From contig CAWBYL010000006.1 of the NCBI GenBank assembly GCA_963793025.1, positions 930,001 to 994,000 of the forward strand: DNA of 64,000 nucleotides. The letters are read 5' to 3'. Source of the DNA: CAWBYL01 sp963793025. GTDB taxonomy: Bacteria; Actinomycetota; Acidimicrobiia; Acidimicrobiales; Acidimicrobilacustridaceae. Below, in pieces: positions 34,686 to 44,755 of this stretch. How positions within the stretch are numbered: the stretch's first letter is position 1; each line of letters starts with the position of its first letter. The notes beneath the pieces are model-generated. The model was not told the origin of the DNA, searched no databases, and was given only the letters and a program-made list of their open reading frames with translations. Position numbers and translations under genes: made by a program.

Positions 34686-37629
34686 ATGGATACTGAGCCG
34701 GGAAACTATGCAGCTGGGACCAGGCCGAGGCTCACGACGACGCGCTCCGTCGCGGTGGTGCGGCTGGATTCCGGCGCCGCGGTGGGAGAGGCTTTCTCGG
34801 TGGTCTTCGCTGACGGGCTGGTGGGGCGGGGAACGGAGCTCGACGTGCTCGCGTCCGCTCTTCGCGAGCTCGGCGACGGTGCGGCCTCGACTCTGACCAT
34901 CGAGGGAGAGGCCGGGATCGGCAAGACCCGTCTGGTGCAGCGCCTGGTCGACGACGCGGCCATCGAACGGCGTGGCCACCTACTGCGGACACGCCCACCC
35001 GTTCGAACGGACCCGGCCGTTCGGTGTGGTCGCGGCGGCGCTCGGTTTGAGCCGGCGCTCGCCGGACCCGAGAAGGGCTGCCATCGGAGCGTTGCTGGCG
35101 GGCCAGGATGCCGGCCCATCGGCCCTGGCCGGTGGAGACGTCCAGTACCGGGTCGTCGAGGAGATCGTGGACCTGGTGGAGACGGCATGCGTCGAGCGCC
35201 CGGTGCTGTTGGTGGTCGAGGACCTTCACTGGGCCGACAGTGCGAGCATGCTGGCGATCTCGTCCGTCGTCCGGCAGCTACCGCTGTCGGCGTTGCTGGT
35301 CGTGGTGACCGCTCGGCCGGCCCCGCTGTCGGCCGAGGCGGTGCGGCTCCTCGACGACCTCTCGCCCGGAGGCTCGCGCTCCGTGCAGCTCAGACCGCTG
35401 GCGGCCGAGGACGTACGGGCTCTCGCCGCAGGGGTGCTGGGAGAGCCCCCCGGTCCTGTGCTGACCGTGCTGTTGGCCAAGGCCGGTGGGAACCCGCTGT
35501 GGGCGGAGGCGATCCTGCGTTCGTTGGCCGACGAAGGGTTGCTCCGATCGGACGACGGCTTCGTCGAGGCGACGACGACCGAGCTGCCGGTGTCGCTGAG
35601 CGATCTGGTGGTTCGCCGGCTGCGTCCTCTCTCACCGGACACGCTGGACCTCCTGCAGATCACCGCCGTGCTCGGGGATGCCGTGTCGCTCCGCGACGTC
35701 GCTGCGGTCGCCCGGAAGTCGCCGACCGAGGTCGTCCGCGAGCTCGGTGACGCATTTGCCGCCCACCTCCTCGACGAGGCCGACGACCGAGTCGTGTTCC
35801 GGCACCAACTCGTCCACGACGCCATCTACCAGCACGTCCCCGCTCCGGCCCGTCGTCTCCTCCACCGTGAGGCGGCCCTCGCCCTGATGGCCGCCGGCGC
35901 CGATCCGTTGGAGGTGGCCAACCACCTGGTGCTCGGAGCCGAGCGAGGCGACGAGCAGGCGGTCGCGTGGTTGCGTGACGCGGCGGGTGAGGCGTCGGCC
36001 CGGGCGCCGACGGTCGCGGTCGAGCTGCTTCGCCGAGCGGAGGCGCTGCTGCCCGCCGGCCACCCGGATGCCGACGTCCTGTCGTCGGAGATCGTCTTCG
36101 CCCTGTTGCGCGTCGGGAAGGTCGCCGAGGCGACCGACCGAGCGGAGGCCGTGCTCGCTCGCCAGCACGCCGCCGATGTCGACATCCCGTTGCGCCTCGC
36201 CCTGCTCGGTGGGCTGGCTCTGGAGAACCGCGCCGATGAGGTCATCGCGCTCGCGCAGGCGAGCCTCACCGGTCCGGGCGCGCTCCAGCCGTACGAGCAG
36301 GTGTCGATGCTCGCCCAGCAGAGCTGGGCCCTCACGTACTCCGGCGACCCTCGGGGCGGTGAGGCTGCTGCGACCCAGGCGCTCGCCATCGCCGAGGAGT
36401 CCGACGATGCCGCGCTGACCTTGTCGGCGCTCACGTCCTTGCTGGTGGCCACCGGTCGGCAGGGTCGCTACGACGAGGCGCTGGCCCACGCTCGGCGGGC
36501 GGCGGCGCTGGCCGGCCGCTCTGCCGACTCGGGGCCGCTGCCGCTCCAGCCGAAGTTTTTCCTCGGCCTGGCGCTGTTCGACTGCGACCTCGTCGCCGAA
36601 GCGCGCGCCGTGTACCGGGAGGCCCTCGACGACGAGTTCGGGTCGGGGTGGTGGCTCTCGGACACGCTCATGGCCGACGCCCAGGCGTCGTTCGTGGTGG
36701 GGGAGTGGGACGATGCGGTTCCTCGCCTGCTCGCCAGCGGTCAGGCGGCGCGGGACAAGAACCACCCGCTCCTGGAGTCCCAGGCGCTCGCCTATCGGGC
36801 GATCATCGCCACGGCGACGGGAGACCACCGGGCGGCCACCGAGTTGGTCGGGGAGATCGCCGGATCACTGGCCGCGGAACCGCCCAGCTACAACGCCGGC
36901 ATCATCACCTACGCCGTCGCCGGGCTGATGGCGGTGGACGGCGACCAGGTGGGGGCCTACGAAATCCTGCTGCGGCGCTGGCGTGAGGATGCGGCGACGG
37001 AGAACCGCTTCTACCAACGCTGCCTCGCTCCCGACCTGGTGCGCCTCGCCCTGGCGCTCGGCCACCGTGAGCTCGGCGCCGAAGTGGCCGAGTCGGTCGC
37101 CGCTGGTGCCTTCCTGGCTCCGGACGTGCCCACGGTGCGCAGCCTGGCGCTGCGGTGCCGGGGGCTGGTCGACGTCGACCCCGATGCGATGTTGGAGGCG
37201 GTCGCCATCGTCCGGCGGGTGCCCCACCTGGTCGAGCACGGCGGCACCTGCGAGGACGCGGCCAGCGTGCTGGCTGGCCACGGACGAGTCGACGAGGCGG
37301 CCGCACTGCTGACCGAGGCGCTCGAACGCTACGAGGGGACCGGGGCCACCGCGTGGGCGAGCCGGGTCAGGTCGCAGCTGCGGGACCTCGGCGTCCATCC
37401 CGGCCAGCGCGGATCGAGGAGCCGTCCGACCCACGGCTGGGAGAGCCTCACCGACACGGAGCGGAACGTGTCCCTCCTCGTGGCCGAGGGGCTGACGAAC
37501 GGCGCCGTGGCCCGACGGCTGTACATGTCGCCGCACACTGTGAACACGCACCTGCGCCATGTTTTCGCCAAGCTCGACGTGTCGAACCGGGTGGCGCTCG
37601 CCGGCGTCGTCCATCGCTCGATCGAGTGA
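34686..37629 (+). pseudogene. LuxR-family ATPase regulator (LAL type), frameshifted as sequenced
   Basis: Two frames joined near 34966-34972 encode one regulator of about 980 residues. The first frame has the Walker A (EGEAGIGKTRLVQ), the second picks up at ATYCGHAHPFERTRPFG. The second carries Walker B (LLVVEDLHWADSAS), a long TPR-like helical region and a C-terminal LuxR helix-turn-helix (LTDTERNVSLLVAEGLTNGAVARRL). Removing one base restores the frame; the rest is intact. These STAND-type regulators sense a signal through the helical part. The divergent beta-helix lipoprotein gene is the obvious nearby target, by position only. Confidence 0.85.
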
Positions 37630-37735
37630 TGTCTCCGCGCCCAACCTGTCGCACGATGGCCGAAGCAGCTCGAGTCGGGAGCGGTGCGCCAGGAGATCCC
37701 TGGTGATGCTCCTGCTCTGACAGGGAGAAGGCGAC

Positions 37736-37828
37736 GTGCGAGTGGCGATCATCTACCGACCGAGGAACCCAGCACCGCCGGAGATGTTCCCCATGCTGAT
37801 GGGAGCGCGGGGCACGGCCCCGTCGTGA
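37736..37828 (+). pseudogene. orphan N-terminal gene fragment (30 residues)
   Basis: A GTG-started frame with an AGGGAG ribosome site 11 bases upstream encodes MRVAIIYRPRNPAPPEMFPM and ten more residues before a stop. It looks like the beginning of a ferredoxin-fold protein with a first beta-strand. The rest of the gene is missing. Parent family not identified. Confidence 0.4.
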
Positions 37829-37883
37829 TGGCGCCCACCACAGGTTGGATCGAGAACCCTCACCGGCCGCTCGGAGCGATCCC

Positions 37884-38234
37884 GTGGACTCGGTCGCCTT
37901 CACCGTCCCGGTGATCCCGGGTCGGACCGACGCCGACCGCGCCGCGCTCGAGTCGTGCTGGGTGGGCGCGCGGCGGGAGGCCTTCCAGGACGCCCGCCGG
38001 CGCGCCGGCATCACCAGGGAGGCGGTGTGGATCCAGACGACGCCGGGCGGAGAGCTGGCTGTCGTCTACCTCGAGGCCGATGACCTCGCCGGCGCCCTGG
38101 CGCTGCTGGGCACCTCGGCCGAACCGTTCGACCGGTGGTTCCGCAGCCACGTCCGCACTGTGCACGGCGTGGCCTGGGACGACCAGTTGCTGGAGGTCGA
38201 GCTGGTGCTCGACTTCGACATCGACAGGACCTGA
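37884..38234 (+). CDS. DUF6176-like small protein
   Basis: A 116-residue protein. The pattern FTVPVIPGRTDADR, then SRREAF-like helix, RRRAGITREAVWIQTTPGGELAVVYLEADD and PFDRWFRSHV fits the DUF6176 group of ferredoxin-like alpha/beta proteins as I remember it. The GTG at 37884 is the natural start before the first strand. It is followed closely by another small alpha/beta-barrel gene. Function unknown. Confidence 0.7.
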   Translation: MDSVAFTVPVIPGRTDADRAALESCWVGARREAFQDARRRAGITREAVWIQTTPGGELAVVYLEADDLAGALALLGTSAEPFDRWFRSHVRTVHGVAWDDQLLEVELVLDFDIDRT

Positions 38235-38251
38235 CCCAAAAGGAGGGCGCC

Positions 38252-38566
38252 ATGTGGGCCCAGCTCATCAAGATGCAACTGAAGCCCGGTGAGGACACCG
38301 CCGGGATGATCAAGGAGATCAAGGGGGCGGAGCAGCCCGGTTCAGGGCTGATCCGATCGCTGATGATGCGCGATCAGAAGGATCCGAGCTCCGTGTACAC
38401 GCTGGTCGTGTTCGAGAACGAGGAGACCGCTCGTTCCCGTGAGCAGGATCCTCGGCGCGAGGAGCGTCTGCAGACCGCCCGGGAGATCATGAGCACGATC
38501 TTCGAAGGGCCCCCGGAGTTCACCGACCTCGAGGTCGTGGAGGAGTGGACGGGGGAGAGCACGTGA
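38252..38566 (+). CDS. antibiotic-biosynthesis-monooxygenase-like protein
   Basis: A 104-residue ferredoxin-like dimeric alpha/beta-barrel protein (WAQLIKMQLKPGEDTAGM, then SLMMRDQKDPSSVYTLVVFENEETARSRE). A strong AAAAGGAGGG ribosome site precedes the ATG at 38252. Members of this fold are cofactor-free monooxygenases or haem-degrading proteins; without the family's key residues identified I cannot say which. Its stop overlaps the GTG of the next fragment (GTGA). Confidence 0.8.
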   Translation: MWAQLIKMQLKPGEDTAGMIKEIKGAEQPGSGLIRSLMMRDQKDPSSVYTLVVFENEETARSREQDPRREERLQTAREIMSTIFEGPPEFTDLEVVEEWTGEST

Positions 38567-38646
38567 GCGAGCACCCGAACGCCGCCGTCGTGCGATCGGC
38601 GTACGCCGCCCTCGAGCAGGGCGACCTGGCCACCTTCGCCGGGTGA
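38563..38646 (+). pseudogene. truncated SnoaL-like gene start
   Basis: Twenty-seven codons encode the usual first helix of an NTF2-fold protein (AAVVRSAYAALEQGDLATFAG) and end at a TGA just where the domain should continue. The GTG is coupled to the preceding stop, as for a true gene, so this is a remnant or a deletion product. Confidence 0.5.
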
Positions 38647-38700
38647 CACCAACTGGTGCGCGCTCGAGCAGTCACGAACCACCACCGAGACACGGAGAGA

Positions 38701-39129
38701 ATGACCATGGATCACGCCGAGACGATGCGACGAACGTACGAGCTGATCAACGACGGTGACATCGACGGGTTCGGTGAGCTGCTCGCCGACGGCTTCGTCG
38801 AGCACGAGGAGCTGCCCGGCCTGGCGCCGACCAAGGAAGGGGTGCAGGACTTCTTTCGCAGCTATCGGGCTGCGTTCCCCGATCTCCGCATGGAGGTCGC
38901 CGACATCATCGCCGAGGGGGACAAGGCCGTCGCCCGGGTCATCGCCACCGGCACCCAGACCGGTGAGTTCATGGGCATGCCGCCCTCCGGGAAGCGCATC
39001 GAGGTGCCACTGATCGACATCATGCAGTTCGATGACACCGGCTCGGTCTCCGAGCACTGGGGCGTCATGGACTCGCTGTCGATGATGCAACAGCTCGGGG
39101 TGATCCCCGAGGACGGGGCCCCCGCCTGA
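38701..39129 (+). CDS. SnoaL-like ester-cyclase family protein
   Basis: A 142-residue NTF2-fold protein of the SnoaL polyketide-cyclase type (ETMRRTYELINDGDIDGF, GVQDFFRSYRAAFPDLRMEV, then EFMGMPPSGKRIEVPLIDIMQFDDTG and EHWGVMDSLSMMQQLG). The G.PPSGK motif is characteristic. The ATG at 38701 has a GGAGAGA ribosome site. It may be an intact duplicate of the gene whose start remains at 38563. Confidence 0.88.
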   Translation: MTMDHAETMRRTYELINDGDIDGFGELLADGFVEHEELPGLAPTKEGVQDFFRSYRAAFPDLRMEVADIIAEGDKAVARVIATGTQTGEFMGMPPSGKRIEVPLIDIMQFDDTGSVSEHWGVMDSLSMMQQLGVIPEDGAPA

Positions 39130-39209
39130 CCACCCCGCGAGGCTGCGGCCTCACCCCACTGCCGGTGCGATATGTAGGGTGAGATGTCCTGTATCGGCAG
39201 GGGGGCGTC

Positions 39210-39980
39210 GTGTTCGAAGAGGGCAGCGTGGCGGTCGTGACCGGCGCCGGACCGGGCATGGGGCGGGCCATCGCCGCCGGCTTCGCCGAGCGGGGGGTCG
39301 ATGTCGTGCTGGCCTCGCGACGCAAGGAACGGCTCGACGCCGTGGCCGCCGACGTGGCCGCGCTCGGGCGCACGCCGCTCGTCGTGCCGGCCGACCTGAG
39401 CCGGCCCGCCGACTGTCGGGCCGTCATCGAGCAGGCCATGGACCGGTTCGGTCGCATCGACCACCTCGTGCAGAACGGCCACCACCCCGGTGACTGGGAG
39501 CGGGTCGTCGACGCCGACCCCGCCGCCTGGCACGACGTGTTCGAAGTCAACTTCTTCGGGGCCATGCACCTGATCCAGGCGGCGGCACCGGTGATGAGCG
39601 ACCCGTCGTCGATCACCCTCGTGAACTCGGGTGCGGCCCTGCGCAACCCACCGACGATGGGTGCCTACGCGGCGTCGAAGGCGGCCCTGGCCAGCCTGGT
39701 GCGCACCGCGGCCCTGGAGCTCGGCCCGAAGATCCGGGTCAACGGCATCTACCTCGGGCCGGTCACCGGCGAGAGCCTCGACGCCGGTGCCGCCGCCACC
39801 GCGGCGGGCCAGGGCATCACCGAGGAGGAGTTCTTCCGCCAGCGGGCCCAGGATCTTCCCATCGGCCAGATCCCCACGCCGGAGCAGTGCGCGGGGTCGG
39901 TGCTGTTCTTCGCATCCCGGCTCGCGGCTCCCGTCACGGGCCAGCACCTTTCCGTCAACGGCGGACAGTGGGTCACCTGA
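39210..39980 (+). CDS. SDR family oxidoreductase with altered NNAG motif
   Basis: A 256-residue short-chain dehydrogenase. TGAGPGMG cofactor loop (about residues 11-18), Ser in VNSGAALRNP and YAASK are present at normal spacing. The structural NNAG segment reads QNGHH, which is unusual. Basic SRRKER after the second strand indicates NADP(H). An inverted repeat CTCACCC/GGGTGAG lies at 39150-39183 upstream. Twenty bases separate it from the next gene, so they form an operon. Confidence 0.9.
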   Translation: MFEEGSVAVVTGAGPGMGRAIAAGFAERGVDVVLASRRKERLDAVAADVAALGRTPLVVPADLSRPADCRAVIEQAMDRFGRIDHLVQNGHHPGDWERVVDADPAAWHDVFEVNFFGAMHLIQAAAPVMSDPSSITLVNSGAALRNPPTMGAYAASKAALASLVRTAALELGPKIRVNGIYLGPVTGESLDAGAAATAAGQGITEEEFFRQRAQDLPIGQIPTPEQCAGSVLFFASRLAAPVTGQHLSVNGGQWVT

Positions 39981-39999
39981 CCGTCCCGAGAGGATCCCG

Positions 40000-41091
40000 A
40001 TGACCGAGAAGCAGCAGTACCGCGTGGCGCAGTGGGCGACCGGGTCGATCGGGCAGATCGGCATCCGCCACTTCGCCGACAACCCCGTCTACGAGCTGGC
40101 CGGCGTCTACGTGACCAACCCCGACAAGGTCGGACGCGATGCCGGTGACCTCGCCGGCATCGCCCCCACCGGCGTGGCGGCCACGGACGACCTCGAGACC
40201 CTCCTCGCTCTCGGGCTCGACTGCGTGCACTACGCCCCGCTCCACGCCGATCTGGACGACCTCTGCACTGTCCTGGAGCGGGGGGTGAACGTCGTGACCC
40301 CGGTCGGTTTCGTGTATCCGACCCCTGGCTCGGCTGCCGATTTCGAGCGCCTGGACGCCGCCTGCGCCGAGGGGGGATCGTCGTTCCATGGCACCGGCAT
40401 CCACCCCGGCTTCTCGGGCGACCTGCTGCCACTCATCTTCTCGCGGATCATGACGCGCCTCGACCAGGTGCAGGTCCGCGAGGTGGCCGACTTCCGGCTG
40501 CACCCGTCGAAGGCGATGCAGGAGGCGCTCGGCTTCGGGCGCGACCCGCTCGACGCCGTCGCCAACCCGGGGCCGCTGGTGAAGACGATGGACCGGATCT
40601 TCGAGCAGTCGATGACGATGGTCGTCGAGGCGCTCGGGCTGAAGGTCGAGCGGTTCACCGTCGACTTCGACGTCGCCACCGCCAAGCGCGACCTCGACGT
40701 CCGCTCGGGCACGATCCCAGCGGGCACCGTCGGTGGCATGCGCTTCGTCTGGACCGCCTGGGTCGACGACAAGCCGCTCGTCGTGTTCCGGACCTTCTGG
40801 AAGATGGACGACGACCTCGAGCCCGACTGGGGCTACGGGAGCATCAAGTACAGCCTCGTCCTCGACGGCGACCCGTCGATCGAGATGAACTTCGAGTCGG
40901 CCCACAAGCACCCCGACGGCGACGAGGGCTACTGGGGTCGGGTCTGGACGGCGATGAACGGCATCAACGCCATTCCCACCGTCTGCGACGCCGCCCCGGG
41001 CGTGCTCACCCACCTCGATCTGCCGCTGGTGCGGCCCTCCGGCCTGGTTCGGCCCCGCGCCGACGGTTTCGGTGAGCCCCGGGGCGTCTGA
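40000..41091 (+). CDS. DapB-like NAD(P)H-dependent reductase
   Basis: A 363-residue protein with an N-terminal Rossmann domain (RVAQWATGSIGQIGIRHF, about residues 8-25; then VYVTNPDKVGRDAGDLAG) and a C-terminal domain resembling dihydrodipicolinate reductase. It contains FHGTGIHPGFSGDLLPL. These DapB-like proteins in actinobacteria sit in catabolic clusters, and some are amine dehydrogenases. The ATG at 40000 has a GAGAGGA ribosome site and is 19 bases after the SDR stop. Confidence 0.85.
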   Translation: MTEKQQYRVAQWATGSIGQIGIRHFADNPVYELAGVYVTNPDKVGRDAGDLAGIAPTGVAATDDLETLLALGLDCVHYAPLHADLDDLCTVLERGVNVVTPVGFVYPTPGSAADFERLDAACAEGGSSFHGTGIHPGFSGDLLPLIFSRIMTRLDQVQVREVADFRLHPSKAMQEALGFGRDPLDAVANPGPLVKTMDRIFEQSMTMVVEALGLKVERFTVDFDVATAKRDLDVRSGTIPAGTVGGMRFVWTAWVDDKPLVVFRTFWKMDDDLEPDWGYGSIKYSLVLDGDPSIEMNFESAHKHPDGDEGYWGRVWTAMNGINAIPTVCDAAPGVLTHLDLPLVRPSGLVRPRADGFGEPRGV

Positions 41092-41200
41092 AGAGACGTC
41101 CTGAGCGCGACGGATCGCGCCCGGGCGGCGGCGCCCTGCTCGGCTGCGGGCGGGTGATGCTGATGACCCCGTCGCCGGCGGCCGATCCCGGCCGTGTCGT

Positions 41201-43592
41201 TCAGTCGACGAGCAGCACGAGGCCACGGGTGCCGTCGACCCGGACCCGCTGGCCGTCGCAGAGGGTGGTCGTCCCGCTGCCCGTTCCGAGCACGGCGGGC
41301 AGACCGTGCTCTCGAGCGGCGATGGCAGCGTGGCTCAGGACGCCTCCGCCGTCGGCCACCACGGCTGCGGCCAGAGGGAAGAGCGGCGCCCACGCCGGGC
41401 TGGTGACCTGGCAGACCAGGACCTCGCCCGGCTCGAGCCGGTCCATGTCCCGGTAGCTGGCGATCACGCGCACCGGTCCCTCGGCCACCCCGGCGGCGGC
41501 CGCGACGCCGGCGAGGAGGACGTCGTCGTCGCTCGGCACCTCGACCGGTGGCGGGTACTCGTGGCCGATGCCCCAGAGGACCGGTTCGTTGACCTGGCGG
41601 AGTGCGGCGGGAAGATGCGCGATGTCGGGCGGTGCCGCTTGCTCGCCGAGGTAGGCCGGGCCGGGGTGGGCCCGCACCCAGGCCTCCTCGCCCCGTCGCT
41701 CGACGATTCGATCGGTCAGGCCCTCGGCGGGGTCACCGGCCACGGCGGCGCGCAGCTCGTCGATCGTGAGGTAGGCGGCGTCGGTGGCGGCCGGGATGGT
41801 GCCTCGAGACGACGAGCCGGTCGGCGACCTCGAGCATCCAGCGGCGCAGCAGAGCCAGTGGGCGGTCTCCCACGACGACGGTGTTGTCCTCCCGCACGCC
41901 GTACACGGCTCGGGCCGCGGCGAGGGCCTCGTCGAACGCCGCCCGTCGTTCGGGTGGTAGCGCAGCGCGGGCCTCCTCGACCCGGGTGTCGGCATCGCCC
42001 TGGCTCGGTGGGTTCGTGTTCGCTCAGGACCAGCCGGGAGAGCATCGCCGGTCGTTCGGCCAGCACGGGCACGCCGGCGTCGTAGTTGACCATCGCCCAC
42101 CCGTGCTCGTCGGCCCAGGCCGAGAGCTCGTCGGCCAGCGCCGGGTCGACGGCCCGTAGACCCGCCACCGGGTGCCCGAGGTCGGCGGCCAGGGCCTCGG
42201 TGGCACCGGGCGTGCGGCGGATGCGGTCGCGCAGCGAGGCCATGGCCTCCTCGGCCGCCCGGGTGGCCGGGGAGTGGCCGGCGAGCATGCCGGCGATCGT
42301 GGCGTCGTCCCATCCGAGCTCGTCGCCGACGAGGGTGTGGAGCCGGTACAGCGCCTGGAAGAGAGGCATGACGAGGCGGAAGTGGATCTGGATGCCCCGC
42401 TGGGTCAGGGCCACGCAGGCGTCGAGGTGCTCGAGGAGGGCGGGGTCGTCGAGGGCGGCGAGGTCCACGGCGCCGAGGGCGTCGGCTCGCCGGCCCATCT
42501 CGTCGCGGTCGGTGGTGTGCCACTCGTCGGCCCACCGCTGGGCCGAGCCGGTCTCCACGGCTCGCCGCGCCGCGGCCGTGCGTCGGCGCAGCTCGGGCAC
42601 GACCCGGGCGGCGAGGCCGAGCACGAACGCCGGCGGTGGCTTGCCGGCGCTGTCGGCGGAACCGAACGCCGGCAGGACCCGGCCGTAGATCTCGCCGCCG
42701 ACGAAGCGCTCCTCGAGGCCCCGGACCAGCAGCCCCATCTCGTCGAAGACGCTGCGGATGGCCGGCGCCGACACCTCGAGCGCCGACCACCCGAACGGCG
42801 TCATGGGTTCGGGGTAGTGGGCGGTGTCCTTCTGCCAGTTGTTCCCCGTGGGACGGGCGGGCTCGACGGGCAGGATCGTGATCGGTCGGGCCTGGAGCAG
42901 GTGCACGACGCCATCGAGCACGGCCCACTCGATGTCCTGGGGTCGCCCGAAGGCGGCTTCGACGTCACGGGCCACGGCGGCCACGGCTCGGGCGTGCTCG
43001 GCCGGCAGGTCGGCCAGGTCGCCGTCGATCGACGTCGCCGCGCACGGTCACGTCGATGCCCACCACCTCGCCCTGGACCAGGGCCTCGCCGAGCCCGGCG
43101 GTGGCGGCGAGGCGCACGACCCCGCGTTCGCCGGTGAGCGGATCGGCGGTGAAGGCCACGCCGGCGTGGTCGGCGTCGACGAGCCGCTGGAGCACGATGG
43201 CCACGTCGCCGGTCGTGCCCTCGGCCCGGGCGGCGACGTCGTCGGCATCGAGGCAGCGCCGGATGGCGTCGAGCACGGCGTCGGTGCCCGACACGTCGAG
43301 CACGGTCGTCGTGGCCCCGGCGTGGGCGGCGGTGGCACCGTCCTCCCAGGTCGACGACGAGCGCACGGCCAGCCGTGGTCCGAGGGCGGCGCACGCGTCC
43401 TCGACCGCGGCGCGGATGGGTTCGGGTGCGGGACCCGTCGGCCATCGGTCGCGCGAGGCCGGCGGGCAGGACGACGGCGTCGGGCACGGCGAAGCCGGCC
43501 GCCACCAGCCGGGCCAGGCCGGCGGCCTTGGCCCCGACGAGGGTCGGGTCGGCGGCGCGCTCGTCGTCGAGGGCGATCAGCTCGTGGTTCAC
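41201..43592 (-). pseudogene. PEP-utilising (rifampin-phosphotransferase-like) enzyme, frameshifted as sequenced
   Basis: Five reading-frame segments together encode one protein of about 796 residues. Parts in order: N-terminal ATP-grasp (GAKAAGLARLVAAGFAVPDA, RLAVRSSSTWEDG, GVAFTADPLTGERG, ending DIEWAVLDGVVHLLQARPI); a helical middle domain (from GNNWQKDTAHYPEPMTPFGW); C-terminal swivelling domain with the catalytic His (GGVLSHAAIAAREHGLPAVLG). Breaks lie near 43434, 43033, 42000 and 41810, each repaired by removing one base. The domain order matches rifampin phosphotransferase. Substrate unknown. Coupled to the TetR gene by GTGA. Confidence 0.8.
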
Positions 43593-44199
43593 GGTTCCTC
43601 CATTCGAGAGGGCAGGTTCCCGCCCTCGGCGGCGTCGGTGAGGGTGGCGATGGCCCAGGTGACGACCTGGGCCACCTGCTCGGTGGTCAGGCCGTACTCG
43701 CGGGAGAGCCAGAACCAGCTCCGGTGGCTGAGCAGGTGGCGCAGCACGACGGCGATCTCGGTGGCGTCGGGTTCGGGCACGCTCGGCATCTGAGCCCGGA
43801 GCTGGCCGGTGATGCGGCGGGTGCGCTCGGCCCGTCCCGAGTCAGTGCCGACGTCGGCGAGGGGCATCTGGGCGAACGCCTCGCTGATGCCGCCGAGCGC
43901 GTCGAACAGCTCCACGTTGACCCGAACCGCTCGGAGCAGGTCCTCGAGGCTGGCCACGTCGTCGGCCACCGGGCCGCCTCGCCGGGCCATCTCGTCGTTG
44001 AAGGAGCGGCCGAGCGCGCTCGAGCAGGTCCTCGCTCGTGGGGAAGTGGTTGTAGACGGTGCGCAGCGACACGCCGGCCCGTTCGGCCACCTCCTTCATG
44101 GAGAAGCCGAGGTGGCGGCGCTCGGTCACCAGCTGCGGCGCAGGCATCGACGATCGTCTGTCGGGCGAGTGCTCGCTGCCGGGTGCGGAGGTCGGGCAT
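43589..44199 (-). pseudogene. TetR family regulator, frameshifted as sequenced
   Basis: Three frame segments encode one TetR protein of about 203 residues: RTRQRALARQTIVDAC, then LVTERRHLGFSMKEVAERAG with the helix-turn-helix VSLRTVYNHFPTSEDLLER, then MARRGGPVADDVASLEDLLR to the stop. Breaks lie near 44141 and 44019; each is repaired by removal of one base. It starts at 44199 beside a perfect palindrome, and its stop overlaps the start of the PEP-utilising gene, so it probably represses both. Confidence 0.75.
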
Positions 44200-44234
44200 G
44201 CACGAATCATAAAGTAGTTGCACGAATCGTGCAA
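44200..44234. promoter_or_regulatory. TetR operator palindrome
   Basis: TTGCACGA-A-TCGTGCAA at 44218-44234 is a perfect 17-base palindrome, and a further half-site GCACGAATC lies at 44200-44208. Both sit directly upstream of the TetR start at 44199. Confidence 0.7.
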
Positions 44235-44330
44235 CCAGTGTCGGTGACGCGCAGAGGACGCAACCGTGGCAGGGATCTGCGCCCCACGTGGCGCCCTTCT
44301 CGCGAAGAAGCCCTCAGCTCGGGGCGATGT

Positions 44331-44648
44331 TCAGGGTGTGCGCACCGGGCAGGAACCGTTCGCCCGTTCGGCTTGGCGGAGGAATCGAAACCCGTACCCG
44401 GTGCCGATGACCCAGAGAGCGGTGATCAGCGTGGCCGGCACCCAGACGTGGTCGCGCAGGATCACCCCGAGCGACGTCCCGGCCAGCACGGTGGTGAGCA
44501 CGCCCAGGCTGAGCGGGAGGTGGCACGGGCACAGCAGGAAGGACCAGAGGAGCCAGGCCCGGCCTCGGCGTTCCAGTACCGGTGCCACTGGGACCGGGAC
44601 CGCCGCCGGTGAATCGCTCGAAGGGGCCTCGTGTGTCGAATGGCCCAT
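44331..44648 (-). CDS. MerE-like mercury/metal transporter family membrane protein
   Basis: A 105-residue protein with two membrane helices. The first carries the CPCHLP motif (LWSFLLCPCHLPLSLGVL, about residues 33-50), which with its Cys pair is the hallmark of MerE-type small mercury transport proteins; the second is WVPATLITALWVIGTGYGF. The ATG at 44648 is used. The raw frame continues upstream through the DUF302 gene, which I regard as a shadow. It ends a small Cys-rich gene cluster; mercury specificity is inferred from the motif only. Confidence 0.7.
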   Translation of the reverse strand: MGHSTHEAPSSDSPAAVPVPVAPVLERRGRAWLLWSFLLCPCHLPLSLGVLTTVLAGTSLGVILRDHVWVPATLITALWVIGTGYGFRFLRQAERANGSCPVRTP

Positions 44649-44755
44649 CACGCAGCCCCAGCCCGGTCGGTGAGCGTCGACGAAGCGACGCCGCTCGGTG
44701 CACTCCGAGGTCCAACCCGAGCGTCGCCATCCGAGGGAGTCGACATCGGGCCTCC

